This document shows, one piece after another, positions 42,311 to 53,560 of a stretch of 64,000 bases of DNA. Location: contig NC_092563.1 of the NCBI RefSeq assembly GCF_037975245.1, positions 18,837,594 to 18,901,593 of the forward strand. The letters run 5' to 3'. The translations under genes were made by a program, and so were the position numbers. This DNA is from Apostichopus japonicus. Lineage: Eukaryota; Echinodermata; Holothuroidea; Aspidochirotida; Stichopodidae. The stretch's first letter is position 1; every line of letters starts with the position of its first letter. Under the pieces are notes generated by a model. The model was not told where the DNA came from. It made no database searches and saw only the letters and a list, made by a program, of their open reading frames with translations.

Positions 42311-45300
42311 TCGTCAACCGGTGAAGTACAATTACCGTAACTGCTAAATCTTACCCACTGTGTGTTGGGGAAATACGGCCACGATGAAGTTTGAACTCCT
42401 GTTCGTAAGTTTTTTCCCTGGAATTAATTTTGGGATTGTAGTTGTTGCCCGCTCCATCCCGTACCCTCCCTCCGTTGGGGAGGAAGTTAGGTTGACGCGT
42501 CTCTTCGTAAAGATGATAATGAACGATATGTATTTGCCGAATACAACATGCAACATATACTGAGGATAAACTAGCAGCAATTACAACAAAAACATGATAA
42601 TATCTTCTACAGTTGGAAGACTTGTTAATTCTTTGTTTTTGTTTTCATTTTATCTATTTTGTTGCAACGCACAACGTCTAATTTATTGCCTGTAACATCA
42701 AACTATGTATGCATCTGCTTTAAAGGAAAACTGATGAAGAGTTTTCACACTTTTCGAATCAAAACAGTTTATTCTAACACTCAAACCAAGTCTATAGCTA
42801 GAATGGTTGGGAAGATACAGATTTTTCAAAGTGTTAGTTTTTTTGGGGCATCTTCCGCCCAGAAAAAGGTTAAATAATGAATCAGTGCCCAAAATTAAAA
42901 TATCTACAATCACGAGGATACCATTTAAAAGTATCAAAACTCCTTATTTAGGGAAACACGAGTTTTTTTATAATATGAAATCCCACAATTCGCCATGGTT
43001 TTGTCCAAGTCGCCATGGTTTTTGTGAAATTACCCACGATGCAACGTTTTCATGACGTCACACATGCACATCGTCAGAGTCAGACTTCGCCGTTATGCAG
43101 ATTCCCTCGCAATGAAGTCGTAAAGGAATGACATGGGAAAAGGGTCATTATTGTTGTCGTAAATATCTATACCAAAAGTATGTGAAGAGTCCAGCAGGCA
43201 GCTAGTATTGCTCACCTTTTATGATTGATATAATTAACAGTTGCCTTTTGAATATACTATGATGTCTTTGCGGATATTTTGTACCAGGACATTTCGTCCG
43301 GCCGGACTACATTTTCTGTGAAGTGGGTGGGGAGGGGGTGGGCAAAATCTTCCGCAGATATTGTCCGGCCGGACTATATGTGCTGGTGCAAAATGTCCCC
43401 CGGACCGTGGGAACAGAGAGTCATTCTGTACTGTCCCACCGGCGTTTGACCAGCTATAGGCCTACTGAGTTGAAACGGTAATAAGGGGAAGGGGCCACAA
43501 TTGCATTAGTATTACAGGCCCATAGAGAATATGGGTGGAAATGTCTAAAAAAAAACTGTGTCAAAAATTAATTCTTCATTTTGTACCACATTGTTACTGT
43601 CAGGTATATCATATTTGTTATAGAAAGACTTAAGATAACCGACTTTATTATTCACTCTATGCTGAACAAAAATCAATCGCAGAAATGGATGTTCAAAACA
43701 ACTATAGTATAGGCCTAATGGTTATGATGCATGTCAAAGCGGTCTTCTCGTGAATCGGTTTGATGCAATCAGCAATACCGCCGTCATTTTAAACCAGGCT
43801 ATCTGGCATATCTAGGATCGGATGTAGCATATATGGTATTTACAAAATATAACATGACTTACCATATTTGCTTAAGACGGTGGTTGCATCTGGACACTAA
43901 ATGGCACAACTAATTATTAATTAAGTAATTTATATTTTTGGGATTGGCCTTAAGTTAATTAAGGCTTTATCTTGCCAGTTTAGGCCTGAAGTGAATCTGT
44001 AGTATTATGTTATAATCCCTTTTGCAACTGTGCATGAATATGTCTGTTAACAAACATGTCTTAATGACGTCCACCTACAATACCTCTCAATACCTGTCTC
44101 CAGGAACTGATACACCGAGCATCAGAGTACAAGTTCATCAGTGGTACTGAGATTCTGCAGCATTGCTGCTCTAGTTAGTGTATTAGTGTATTTTTAATAA
44201 CAGTAATTGTACAATTCAAGTCAGTAGAGGCAACTTTTCCTATATTTGGTAAAAGATTCCATATACCTATTCATTGCTGTTATTAAGTCATTAATATCAG
44301 CTGCACCATTTCCATCATTATTCCATCATTATTTTTTTCTATCTGATTCAAAATATTAAATGATTGTATTTGTATATACCAATGATAAAATATCTACATA
44401 ATAAAGTGATAATGTCTATAATTTAATTTCAGACTCTACAGTATGACTTATCACAACTGCCGATAGTGTAAAGAGGAAATATCAACAGTTTATTGTTTAA
44501 TAAAATAAAATAAGATAAGTTGAATGAAGACAACATGGGACGGGGTGAGAAAAGAGAGAAAAACAAAATCAAAGCGAAGAAATATATTAATGATTTGCTT
44601 AACTGTAGAGCCCTAGTGTTCTTTCCATTATATAATATTAATATTTGACCCTAATTCCTTCAATGTAAATACCAAATGACTAATAAATGTTATTCATAGT
44701 ACTCAAGTATAAGTGTGAACATTCAGCTTATACAAAAAGCTTTCGTAACAAGCTTTGCTGATATTATATTGTCTAGATCTGAAATAAACTATAACATTGC
44801 CCTCTATATAAGAAAAACGTGAATAATGCAATTGACTTATGAACATATTTAAGTGAGAGTGATGTATTGGTCCAATTGATAAATACACTAGTTTGATTTA
44901 AAGAGAATGTGTGTTGGTCTTTATTTACATTGTGAGATGTTAAACGAGCATCTTAAAGTTCACACAGTCAACGAATTAAGTACTATGAGAGCATCAAGTT
45001 ATAAACTGCAATGTAACATAACTTTTCTAGATTCAGTTGCTTCTAACAAATATGCTCGCAAAAATTGCACGCTTGGGCAAACATGTGATAAGGCAGCTGA
45101 ACACTGATTGGTTAAATATCACCTACTTTTGAACAGTATTAATATTCATCAAATTTATCGTCAAATGAACCAATCATAAGTCAGAAAGAAAACAGCGCGT
45201 GCTAATTATGTTTATCTTCGTCTCGATTTACGAGCCCAAAACCAGACGTCTGAAAAAGCAGGTCATGCAATCCATTGTGCACTCACCTCATTTCGGATGA

Positions 45301-46681
45301 GCCTTGCAGCATTATGAAGTGCTTTGCCTTTTCCATGAAAATTACACCAAATATTACAATGCTGGTTGAGGCATTCAGTTATTAGTAAAAATCGCAACCT
45401 ATATACATGATTTGAAAATAAGTTTCCTCCCAATATTTGCAAATTATCCATAATTCTATATGTTAGCTCGTTTTAAACGATTACTTTGCCATGATATCTT
45501 CTTTTCCAGTATACGTCATGTCAATTAATATATGAATCAACCAATCACGTAATTGAGATGCATGTTTGGAAGTACATGAATCGCGACGCCTGTAGACTGT
45601 CTGCTTTTGAAATGAATGGTATTTAAGAATTGTAATATTCTACCAAAGTGTGCTAAGGGAACTTCCGCATTATTTGAAATAACCTTGTACTCAACATTTT
45701 CTCTTAATAAGCTACGTTTTGTGATCCATAATATGTTACAGAACTCTTTATAACAAAATAAATTGGTTAGCTGTAAGAATCAAGAACCAGACAAAACAAA
45801 GCAAGAAGAATAGATGAACATATAACACAAAAGGTGTGTACCTTAGATGAAACATTATTCGCGAGCATATTGACTTATTAAGTAACGTGTTAGCTTATTT
45901 CTTAAAGGTAAATTTTGCTTCAAGGGAGTTTTAAGTTACCAGGAATTCTTTTCCAATATTTTAGTCCGGTATAAGTAATACTGTGGTGAGAAAGCTTGAG
46001 ATGATAAGCGGGTGTATTGACAGTTTTAGAGATGAACTGGTTGGATGACAATGAATGTTACTACAGATTTAGAAGAGATCTTTACAAGTATACATCGGTA
46101 TCTGCATGATACAGGCCATTTGCATGTGGTTAATATGATAAAGTGTTAGCAAATTAAGGTTGCAAATGAACGAGCCTACGAGGAGTATGGAATATCTTCC
46201 TTAAAGTATAAAACGGACAACCACTTTTTGGAGGGTAAACAATGCTTGAGCAATAGTTTGCGTTAACCCAGACAATGTTACAATAATATAAATGAGGTAT
46301 GATAATATAATTATGAATAGAAATCAGAGCAGACTTTGGGAGAGTTATTATACGAAAGTAATTCAAAATACCAACACATTTGGCATCTTTAACACATAAT
46401 TTACATGTTCTTTCCAAATCAAGTGTTTATCAATTACGAATTAGGCCAGTACATAAAAACGTACTTAGCATTGTTTGAGAGAGGAATTTTTGTGTAACAA
46501 ACAGCAGTGTTTTGAATGGAAGGATCGATGGGTTTATTTACTGGATAGAAAAGAACGGAATTCGCTGCTGTCAATATTTAGAGCTAGCCTATAGCTTATT
46601 AACAGAACACCACAGATAAATCTTCTTTAGTTCTGCTTCAACTGTACAAACGACGGCATGTTGATCAGGATGAGAACATAA
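42311..46681. other. Gene-poor DNA
   Basis: No gene recognised. Near 42970-43025 TCGCCATGGTTTT occurs twice. A repeat with palindromic GTCCGGCCGGAC is listed at 43270-43405. Confidence 0.45.
43270..43405. repeat. Inverted repeat with GTCCGGCCGGAC palindromes
   Basis: GTACCAGGACATTTCGTCCGGCCGGACTA in pieces at the left and TTGTCCGGCCGGACTATATGTGCTGGTGCAAAATGTCC in pieces at the right. The 12-bp palindrome GTCCGGCCGGAC occurs twice about 70 bp apart. It is probably the end of an unidentified transposon. Confidence 0.5.
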
Positions 46682-47054
46682 CAAGGGCGTAGGAACCGGG
46701 GGGCCGCGGGGGGCGCCAGCCCCGACCCCCCAGTGAAAAATGTGGAGGGGCGGAAGTATCATTCCGCCCCCCGCTTCGCAAGTCAGAAAACCCCTTTTTC
46801 ATTTCCAAATGAGAAAAAAAAATCTCATTTGGAGCACCAAATTGCATCTAAGGCCTGGTGAAAATACAAAATTAAGTTTACAAAATGGAGTGGGTGTTGA
46901 AGTGTGCTATATTGCACCAAATTGCATCTGAGGCTACCTGGAAATGCAAAAAATTCAAAAAAAGACACCCCTCCCCTTAGACCCCTCCCCCAGGCCGGCC
47001 ATCAGTCTTCAGCCCCCCACTCAAAAGTACCTTCCTACGTCTACTACGCCACTG
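46682..47054. mobile_element. hAT-type MITE, family B copy 2, perfect TSD
   Basis: Termini CAAGGGCGTAGGAA and TACGCCACTG with a perfect 8-bp duplication GAACATAA (46674-46681 and 47055-47062). Inverted relative to copy 1 at 13258; same interior. Confidence 0.9.
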
Positions 47055-47062
47055 GAACATAA

Positions 47063-48596
47063 GGTTATATTATCAGATAGTATTACGTAACTTAGTGCTA
47101 GTATAACTGAGATTATTAATATAAATCATAAATAATAGTGGTCCACTGGTTAACAGTGAAATGAACTGCCATTTAGCTATTATATACTCTGAATTTCAAG
47201 GAATGAACTGTGTATGAGAATTGATAGCCCATTGGTTATTGGTTAAGTGGAACCAGTTTGAATATGTACAGCCGATTCCCACAGAGATGATAGTAACTCT
47301 GTCAATCTTAAAAGTTTGAACCACTGCAGTTAAAAGTGGATTGTGCTGATAAATGTGATAAATCGGTAGCATGTACTATTAGGTTTACAGTATAAGAACT
47401 GAGGATATGTTAGGGAATTGAACAATTAATTTACTGTGGCGGTAATTAATTAACCTGGACAGGTAATTAATAGATTTATGTGACAGTTTTCTGTAGATCA
47501 GGTTTGAAATGGTGCATTGTGGGTAACTGAGGTGGCAGAGCACATGAATTCTACTCTTCGTATGTTTTCTGTCCTTGATTTGTTTCTGCAAATATAATAG
47601 AATGACCCAGACATACATATATATGTTAATCAAACATGATTCATGTATATGATTACTGTAAGTAAGGAGTCTTTCATCATCGTAAAGAGATGCCTGCTTG
47701 TAACAAGGAATATGATAAAATGTAAACTTAGTTCAGAATTGTGTGCACCACTATTTTTTATTAACACGTTCATCGATCGTTATCATTTAAAGAAAAACCC
47801 CTACGTTGTATACAAGCGTCTCTAATCGTGTTTAGTAGTAACACTTGTTAATTAAAACGACACTTGGCTTTAGCAGAAACCCTTTACACTCTCAATAAAG
47901 ATTGGATGTACTTAACTTGTTTACTTTCAAATTATCTGGTAATAGGAATATTTATGATATTATATGGTTATAATCCAAAGTAATGAAAAATATAATTCAA
48001 TTATGCAAATTAGAGCAACTTTGAAAACATGTCATGGATTGGATGATTCACCAATTAACAAACAGGGAAAAAAGTTGCTTTTTTTCAGGTTCTTTGCTGT
48101 TTTTGTTAAAGGATTTCAGATATCTTGTTTAGTTATTCCCAAGGGCGGTAGTTAAAGCAATATTACGTTGGTTGTGACAAGCAAAGACGAAACTATTTAA
48201 TCAGTGATACTTTGAAATGAGAATAGCATACTTTGAGTTTCAAGTTAGAAGATTATATAGTGTTTTCGGGAGCAAGTATCCATACATCCAAATATGCTTT
48301 TTTCTTAACATCGGGGTTGATTTAGTACTAATTCTGTAAGAGTGTTAGTCAAACAGAAGTCGGTCACATGCAAAATCTTCCCTTTTAATATAGGCCATGT
48401 TATCCATCATAATGTTCAGTTAAAAAGCAAGAAAGAATTCAATGTTCAGCCTTGTTTGCTTAAAGAGCAATGTTTGCACATTAAAAGCTTTACAGAAAAA
48501 AGAAGATGTTTGAATTTGTGTTGTTTTCATGTTCTTACCACACTTTATATTTTGTGCCAATGCTTGTATACCCCTTTAAGCTTGGTAGCTTTATAA
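47063..48596. other. Gene-poor DNA
   Basis: AT-rich with no gene, RNA or element recognised. Confidence 0.45.
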
Positions 48597-48815
48597 CCAA
48601 CAGTTGGGTATAACGAAATAACTAATTATTGGGTAACACTGATACTGTTTTTGTTACCACTATTGGGCAGTTTACTAACCAGCCTGTTGGGCAGTTTTGG
48701 TTGGGCAAAAAGTTTGACAAAAATTCTGGGCAGATTTCTTTAACAAACTGAGTTAGGCACTTTTTTTTTATCCTATAACGGTATGTTGACATACGGAACC
48801 AGCGTTGGGTAAAGT
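48597..48815. repeat. TTGGGCA-rich element, copy 1
   Basis: The words TTGGGTA, TTGGGCAG and TTGGGCAA recur about eight times in 200 bp (for example near 48603, 48630, 48663, 48687, 48700), ending with CCAGCGTTGGGTAAAG. The same words, partly in reverse complement with CCAACGCTGG, fill 62330-62690. The two are copies of one element in opposite orientations. Confidence 0.55.
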
Positions 48816-48944
48816 TTCACACAGCAGTTCTTGTATACAGTGTAAGGTGATATTGTACTTTTTGTGACTCTTTGCTGAAAGTTTCGAATTTGTTTTACTT
48901 CTTCCGACGTTCTGGAAAAGGCTAGAAGAGACTATCAACTGGGT

Positions 48945-49461
48945 CGTGTAGTTGGTGTGGTACTGTCGCTCGGCCCACTGGATGGCTAGGCTGTATCCAG
49001 AGAGATAGCCGGGGATTTCTAAATGGTTCTCACGTATGTGGTGGTTGTCTCATAGACAGACAGTGGGTATAGTAACTGCGCACGCTCATTGAGTTTATAT
49101 GTGAAATGCTCATTGGTGTGTCGAGCAACTTTTCGTAAGACTGCAGTGGGTGGGGGGGGGGTGGGGGAACGTACCATCACACATTGACAGTCGAAGACGC
49201 TGAAATGACTGTCCGGTTTGAGGATCACTACGAGCACCAACAATTTGACAGAGAAACGTGTGATAACGACATTGCTTTAATAAAGTTAGTCACAGCTGTA
49301 TCTCGATAAAGCGATTACAATACCACCAATATGCTTGGCAAATCGGACCACGGATCGGCAACTTTTTATCCAGTGGTGTATTCGGACGAGTGACCGGATG
49401 GGGAGCTACAAGTGAGGCAGAGCACCATGGAACAGTTCACCTTCAAGCAGTAAACCTAGAC
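48945..49461 (+). pseudogene. Trypsin-like serine protease pseudogene (intronless, frameshifted)
   Basis: Chymotrypsin-fold landmarks occur in order without introns: RVVG (activation site), a frame change, GTVARPTGWLG, GFLNGSHVCGGCLIDRQWV, then two stops where the catalytic-His block (usually TAAHC) should be. It continues LTVEDAEM, HYEHQQFDRE, CDNDIALIKLVTAV (catalytic Asp in DIAL), a stop, IPPICLANR and VTGWGATSEAEHHGTVHLQA. At least three frame disruptions and a lost His block make it non-functional. The catalytic Ser (GDSG) part is absent: the match stops at about 49461, where a GAGTG-rich element begins. The lack of introns suggests a retrocopy or a single-exon ancestor. Confidence 0.8.
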
Positions 49462-49695
49462 AAAAAAAGTGATTTTTTTTACTCTTTTGGAGTGAATTCT
49501 CACTCTTTCTGCAGAGTGCATGTAGTGAGTGATATCTCCATGAAAAGCGAAATTCACTCTTTAAAAAGAGTGAGAATATTCACTCCTTAAAAGATGAACT
49601 TTTCACTATAAAAGAGTGGGCTTTGTCACTCTACAAATAGTGAGAATCACTCGGACTCAAGAGTGAAATTCACTCTAAGAAGAGTTAATGATATT
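49462..49695. repeat. GAGTGAAT-rich micro-hairpin element, copy 1
   Basis: Within about 230 bp the word (G)AGTGA or its complement TCACTC(T) occurs about 20 times, often as facing pairs that form small hairpins (TTCACTCTTTAAAAAGAGTGA, CACTATAAAAGAGTG, CACTCTACAAATAGTGA, GAGTGAAATTCACTC). It directly abuts the protease pseudogene and appears to have interrupted it. Confidence 0.7.
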
Positions 49696-50058
49696 TTACT
49701 GTTGCTTTTAAGGAATGGGATTTGTGACTCAATCGATAGGCAGAAATATGGCTATTGCCCAAGGATGCATCCAAAGATGAAGACAACGAAATGAGATACT
49801 ACACTGATGATAAGACTACTTACTAGATTTAATCAAATAATGAACTTCCAACCCCCACCCTCCCCTCCTCTGTAAATATATACTGGTTTTAGTCCTTTCC
49901 AACACTTTAAAGTCATGATCAAGAGTGCCCTACTATATTTATACTAAGATGTTCAAGTGCAGTCCACCTAATCCCTGACTATCTCAGACAAACACAGATA
50001 GATCTGGACGGATTGAATCAATGACATCTTATTCTGATGCAGACACAGTACCACCACA
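49696..50058. other. Intergenic DNA
   Basis: About 360 bp between two repeats; no gene seen. It may contain remaining protease pseudogene sequence that I cannot confirm. Confidence 0.35.
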
Positions 50059-50427
50059 CAAGGGCGTAGGAACCGGGGGGCTGGGGGTGCCAGCCCCCCA
50101 GTGAAAAATGTGGAGGGGCGGAAGTATCATTCCGCCCCCCGCTTCGCAAGTCAGAAAACCCCTTTTTCATTTCCAAATGAGAAAAAAAATCTCATTTGGA
50201 GCACCAAATTGCATCTAAGGCCAGGTTAAAATACAAAATTAAGTTTACAAAATGGAGTGGGTGTTGAAGTGTGCTATATTGCACCAAATTGCATCTGAAG
50301 CCACCTGGAAATGCAAAAAATTCCAAAGGGGAGGGGGACACCCCCTCCCTTTAGACCCCTCCCTCAGGCCGGCCATCAGTCTTCAGCCCCCCCCCCCCAC
50401 TCAAAAGTTCCTTCCTGTACGCCACTG
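50059..50427. mobile_element. hAT-type MITE, family B copy 3, perfect TSD
   Basis: Termini CAAGGGCGTAGGAACC and GTACGCCACTG with a perfect 8-bp duplication CCACCACA (50051-50058 and 50428-50435). It is nearly identical over long stretches to 46682-47054 and in the same orientation, so both inserted recently from a common source. Confidence 0.92.
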
Positions 50428-50435
50428 CCACCACA

Positions 50436-51234
50436 CAAGCAGCTCCAGTGACAAAAAAAGCTATTTACAGCGCACAAATGGCAACTACACATGCACCTAC
50501 AAGCACGTACAGAGATCAATTAAAATATCTGATGTTTATAGCTCATCAATTTGTTTTACCTATGCCTTGTATGGGTGGCAATGTAAGTTTACATCCTACT
50601 TAGGCCTATTAACTTCCCTGCTAAAGTTTCTAACATTATGAACATACAAACTACAAAGGATATAAAATCGCTTAATGCTTATTAACTTCAACTACCTGAA
50701 CAATTGACACTAGAAAGAAATAGCAGAAGGGTACATTTAGTCAGGGTTATAACTCAACAGTCTAACACCGAGAGGCTAGGTTCTGCATTTGCAAAAGACA
50801 AATTTTCATACAATGATGAGGGAATGCAAAATACCACATGTACAACTTTCCTGAAATGATAAAACCCAGTCACAGTAAATTTTATATTCTTAAAGCTATC
50901 AAGCTAGTTAGAATAAAATAGAAAAGTGGGAATTTAAAGGTATCCAAACAGGTCAAAGTTCTCTTTCATATAGAAGTGTGTACAATTCAGAGTAAGAAAA
51001 GATGGTCTTTGAATAGCCAAAATAGCAGGGTTTGGGTGGGGGGGGGGGGCGGGGGGTGTAGAGTTGTTATTATATTTTAAGTGAAGTAGTAGCTACGTGT
51101 CTACATACTTTTAAATCTTTCACACATTTGCCAGATTAACATTCAGAGACCTGACTTGCAGACTTACCTTATCTGGGCCTACCACCTTAACATACTAGCC
51201 CTTCCAAAATATTGTTAAAATTGTTAATGGAGTG
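50436..51234. other. Intergenic DNA
   Basis: No gene recognised. A G-rich run (about 51037-51057) is the only notable composition feature. Confidence 0.45.
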
Positions 51235-52110
51235 GCAAAACGATTTAAAACATATTACAAGTTTAAAAGCCTGTTTAATGCAACTGTTATGGAGTCCCCA
51301 ACTGGTGAGCGTATTGAATCACAAATGGTAACAAATTGAGTTGGCCTTGTTTCTGGACCTAGTCTCAACACAAAACGTTGGTATACTTCAGGGCTGTCTC
51401 CTTACCAAACTGGCCAATATTGGTGCCCACCTGAAAGTAATTTAAAAACATTACAAACCAGTGCTTTTTTATATTGCACTAACAGAGACCATACACTGTG
51501 TGTTATAGGCACTTGTAACGCCTTAAGTGGTTACAAGTTCATTCAATATTTTGGCATAAATTGCTTCCGGACTGCATAGGACCATTAACATACCTGTTAA
51601 ATGCGACTGCGAAGAAGTCCCCAACTGGTGAGCTTGTTGAATCACAAATGTGAACAAATTGAGTTGGCCTTGTGTCTGGACCTAGCCTCATCAGAAAACG
51701 TTAGTATACTTCAGGGGCTTCCCCTTAATAAATTAGCCAACATCGGTGCCCACCTGAAAGAAAAGTTATTTCTAAACATTATTACCCAGTTTAAAATGTG
51801 TTGGTTTGGATAAAATGGACAGGAGTTTTAATTTTTAATTATGTGGTACACTTTCACATTACAATCAATTGTGTGTATATTAAATACTATCCAACTGTTG
51901 ATGCAGAGTAAAGAAGGCTAAATAAAGTTACCACCAAACACAATCAAATGGTACTTTTTTGTGTATTGCATTAACAGTGACCATACACTGTGTGTTGGCA
52001 TTTGTAACTCTCTTAGGATATTCCCTTTCAGGAGTTACAAGTTCATACAATCTTCTGGCATAAGTTGTTTTCTCTGTTGCCTTGGAACATAAACATATCT
52101 GTTTTAATCC
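51235..52110 (+). repeat. Tandem segmental duplication, two diverged copies
   Basis: The string CCCCAACTGGTGAGC.T.TTGAATCACAAATG, AACAAATTGAGTTGGCCTTGT.TCTGGACCTAG and CAGGGCT.CC..ACCAA.CTGGCCAA.AT.GGTGCCCACCTGAAAG occurs at about 51295-51436 and again at about 51615-51763. Each is followed by TTTTTT.TATTGCA.TAACAG.GACCATACACTGTGTGTT and GTTACAAGTTCAT.CAAT. The unit is about 320-480 bp. A short open frame in copy 2 (51601-51813) has a stop in copy 1, so coding is unlikely. Confidence 0.8.
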
Positions 52111-52699
52111 AATCATTCAGATTTTTCAGCACAGTAGATGGTTTAATGTATTTTATACCCATATTTGTATCCCCTTGTGAATTAACTATAGTGATAGTGG
52201 TTAATTACAATTTTATGTATTGACTGGTAAAGGGCAAAGTTGTGTATACTATTGGTATTCATATAAGGCTTTGACTGGTCTTCTAAAGTAGGCCTAGTCC
52301 TATTAGTATTACACATTAATTGCTGTCTGTACTCTGAATGCTAGAATCTTAAGTTAAGGCCTAAGATATATTGTTCTCCCTTGAAATTAAAATGAGATAT
52401 TGATCTTTATTTATTTTGAAATAAAACATATCTGCTATTGCTATTCATGAAGTTATGCTTAATTTGTTTGTCGCCCGAAGTTGCTTGTTTCTCTTATTTA
52501 TGATTTTGTAATTCTTTCAGGGAAATTTCCCTTAAGCCGGCCCTGTTCCGACTTTCCCAATTGTGCACAAAGTATTTTTTCCAAAAACCACATGATAACT
52601 ATAGGCACTCTCTTTCTGATGTCTCTGTGTCAGTTTGTGACGTGAAATAAGAAAATTATATATATAGAAAAACACAATTCATAGGCCGAAGCTGCACTA
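52111..52699. other. Intergenic DNA
   Basis: AT-rich; nothing recognised. Confidence 0.45.
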
Positions 52700-53260
52700 A
52701 CTTCTGGCCCACTACGTAATACTGGGCCTGGTACTGTGGTAGTCCTAACATTAAGGATAGGCCTTCCCTAACAATAAAAAAACCCATTGATTTCCCTATA
52801 AAAAACACATGAGAAATTTCCTTAGGGATTTTGGCCAACGGGAAAGAGCATTTCCTGTGGGGTTTTACTGGGGAAATATGCCATGGGAAATTTGATTTGG
52901 ACACACGTGAAAGAGCATTTCATATGGGGTTTTAACGGGGAATTACTACACAATTACCCCCAAGAAATTTTCCCCGGGGAAAAATCCCGAAGAAAATTGG
53001 TAATTTTCGGGAAAATCCCCGTAGCTGGTTTAAACACACAGAAACTTTCCTATTAGCTGGATCCAGAACACATTGGTGATTTTCCCATTGAATATTCCCA
53101 TAAGACTATCCCAATAGGTATTCCTTTTGGCAGAATCCCCAGAGATTTCCTGTTGAAAAAAAAACATTGTCCCTAAAATCACAATCCCAACCTTATCCTA
53201 TGTGTTTTATCCCGTTGAAATTCACCCTGAGGGTTATGTTCCTGTTGAATCTTGGCAGTA
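52700..53260. repeat. GGGAAATTTCCC-type micro-palindrome element
   Basis: About 550 bp saturated with GGGAAAT, ATTTCCC, GGGGATTTT, GAAAATCCCC and TTTTCCCCGGGGAAAA words. Many face each other as short palindromes (for example CAAGAAATTTTCCCCGGGGA and GGTAATTTTCGGGAAAATCC). Organisation is like the GAGTGAAT and TTGGGCA elements but with different words. No coding potential. Confidence 0.6.
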
Positions 53261-53369
53261 TACAAGTTTCTGCTTGGTATTATATAGTCATGTGGTGTAG
53301 TAATTACGTAAATATCACGTAAAATGCAAATACCTCGGTCGTTCGAAAAACGTTTGTTTCAATCCAAGA

Positions 53370-53560
53370 AAGAGTGGGCGTCCTTGAATTTAATTGGCTA
53401 ATAAATTCACTCTTCGTAAAGAGTAAATACTTAAGTACTCGATGCGATGGTTCCTGTCGTCTAATGGAGTGAATTTCCACTCCTTTGGAGTGAGGAAAGA
53501 TTCACTCCGCGAAGAGAGTGAGGAATTTACTCTTTTGTTTTTAGAGTGTACACTTTAAAA
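53370..53560. repeat. GAGTGAAT-rich micro-hairpin element, copy 2
   Basis: Contains AATTCACTCTTCGTAAAGAGTAAA, GAGTGAATTTCCACTCCTTTGGAGTGAGG and GATTCACTCCGCGAAGAGAGTGAGG in pieces, all small hairpins. It ends GTTTTTAGAGTGTACAC at about 53538-53554. That terminus matches, in reverse complement, the start of the TTGGGCA element at 62330 (CTACACTCTAAAAAAG), so the two families share an end. Confidence 0.65.

Noticed and set aside
42360-42563. Frame with a hydrophobic start (MKFELLFVSFFPGINFG)
   Set aside because: Looks signal-peptide-like, but it lies just past a dead LINE and lacks any further exon or domain.
48945-49590. Functional trypsin-like protease gene
   Set aside because: In-frame stops, frame changes, a missing catalytic His block and no GDSG segment.
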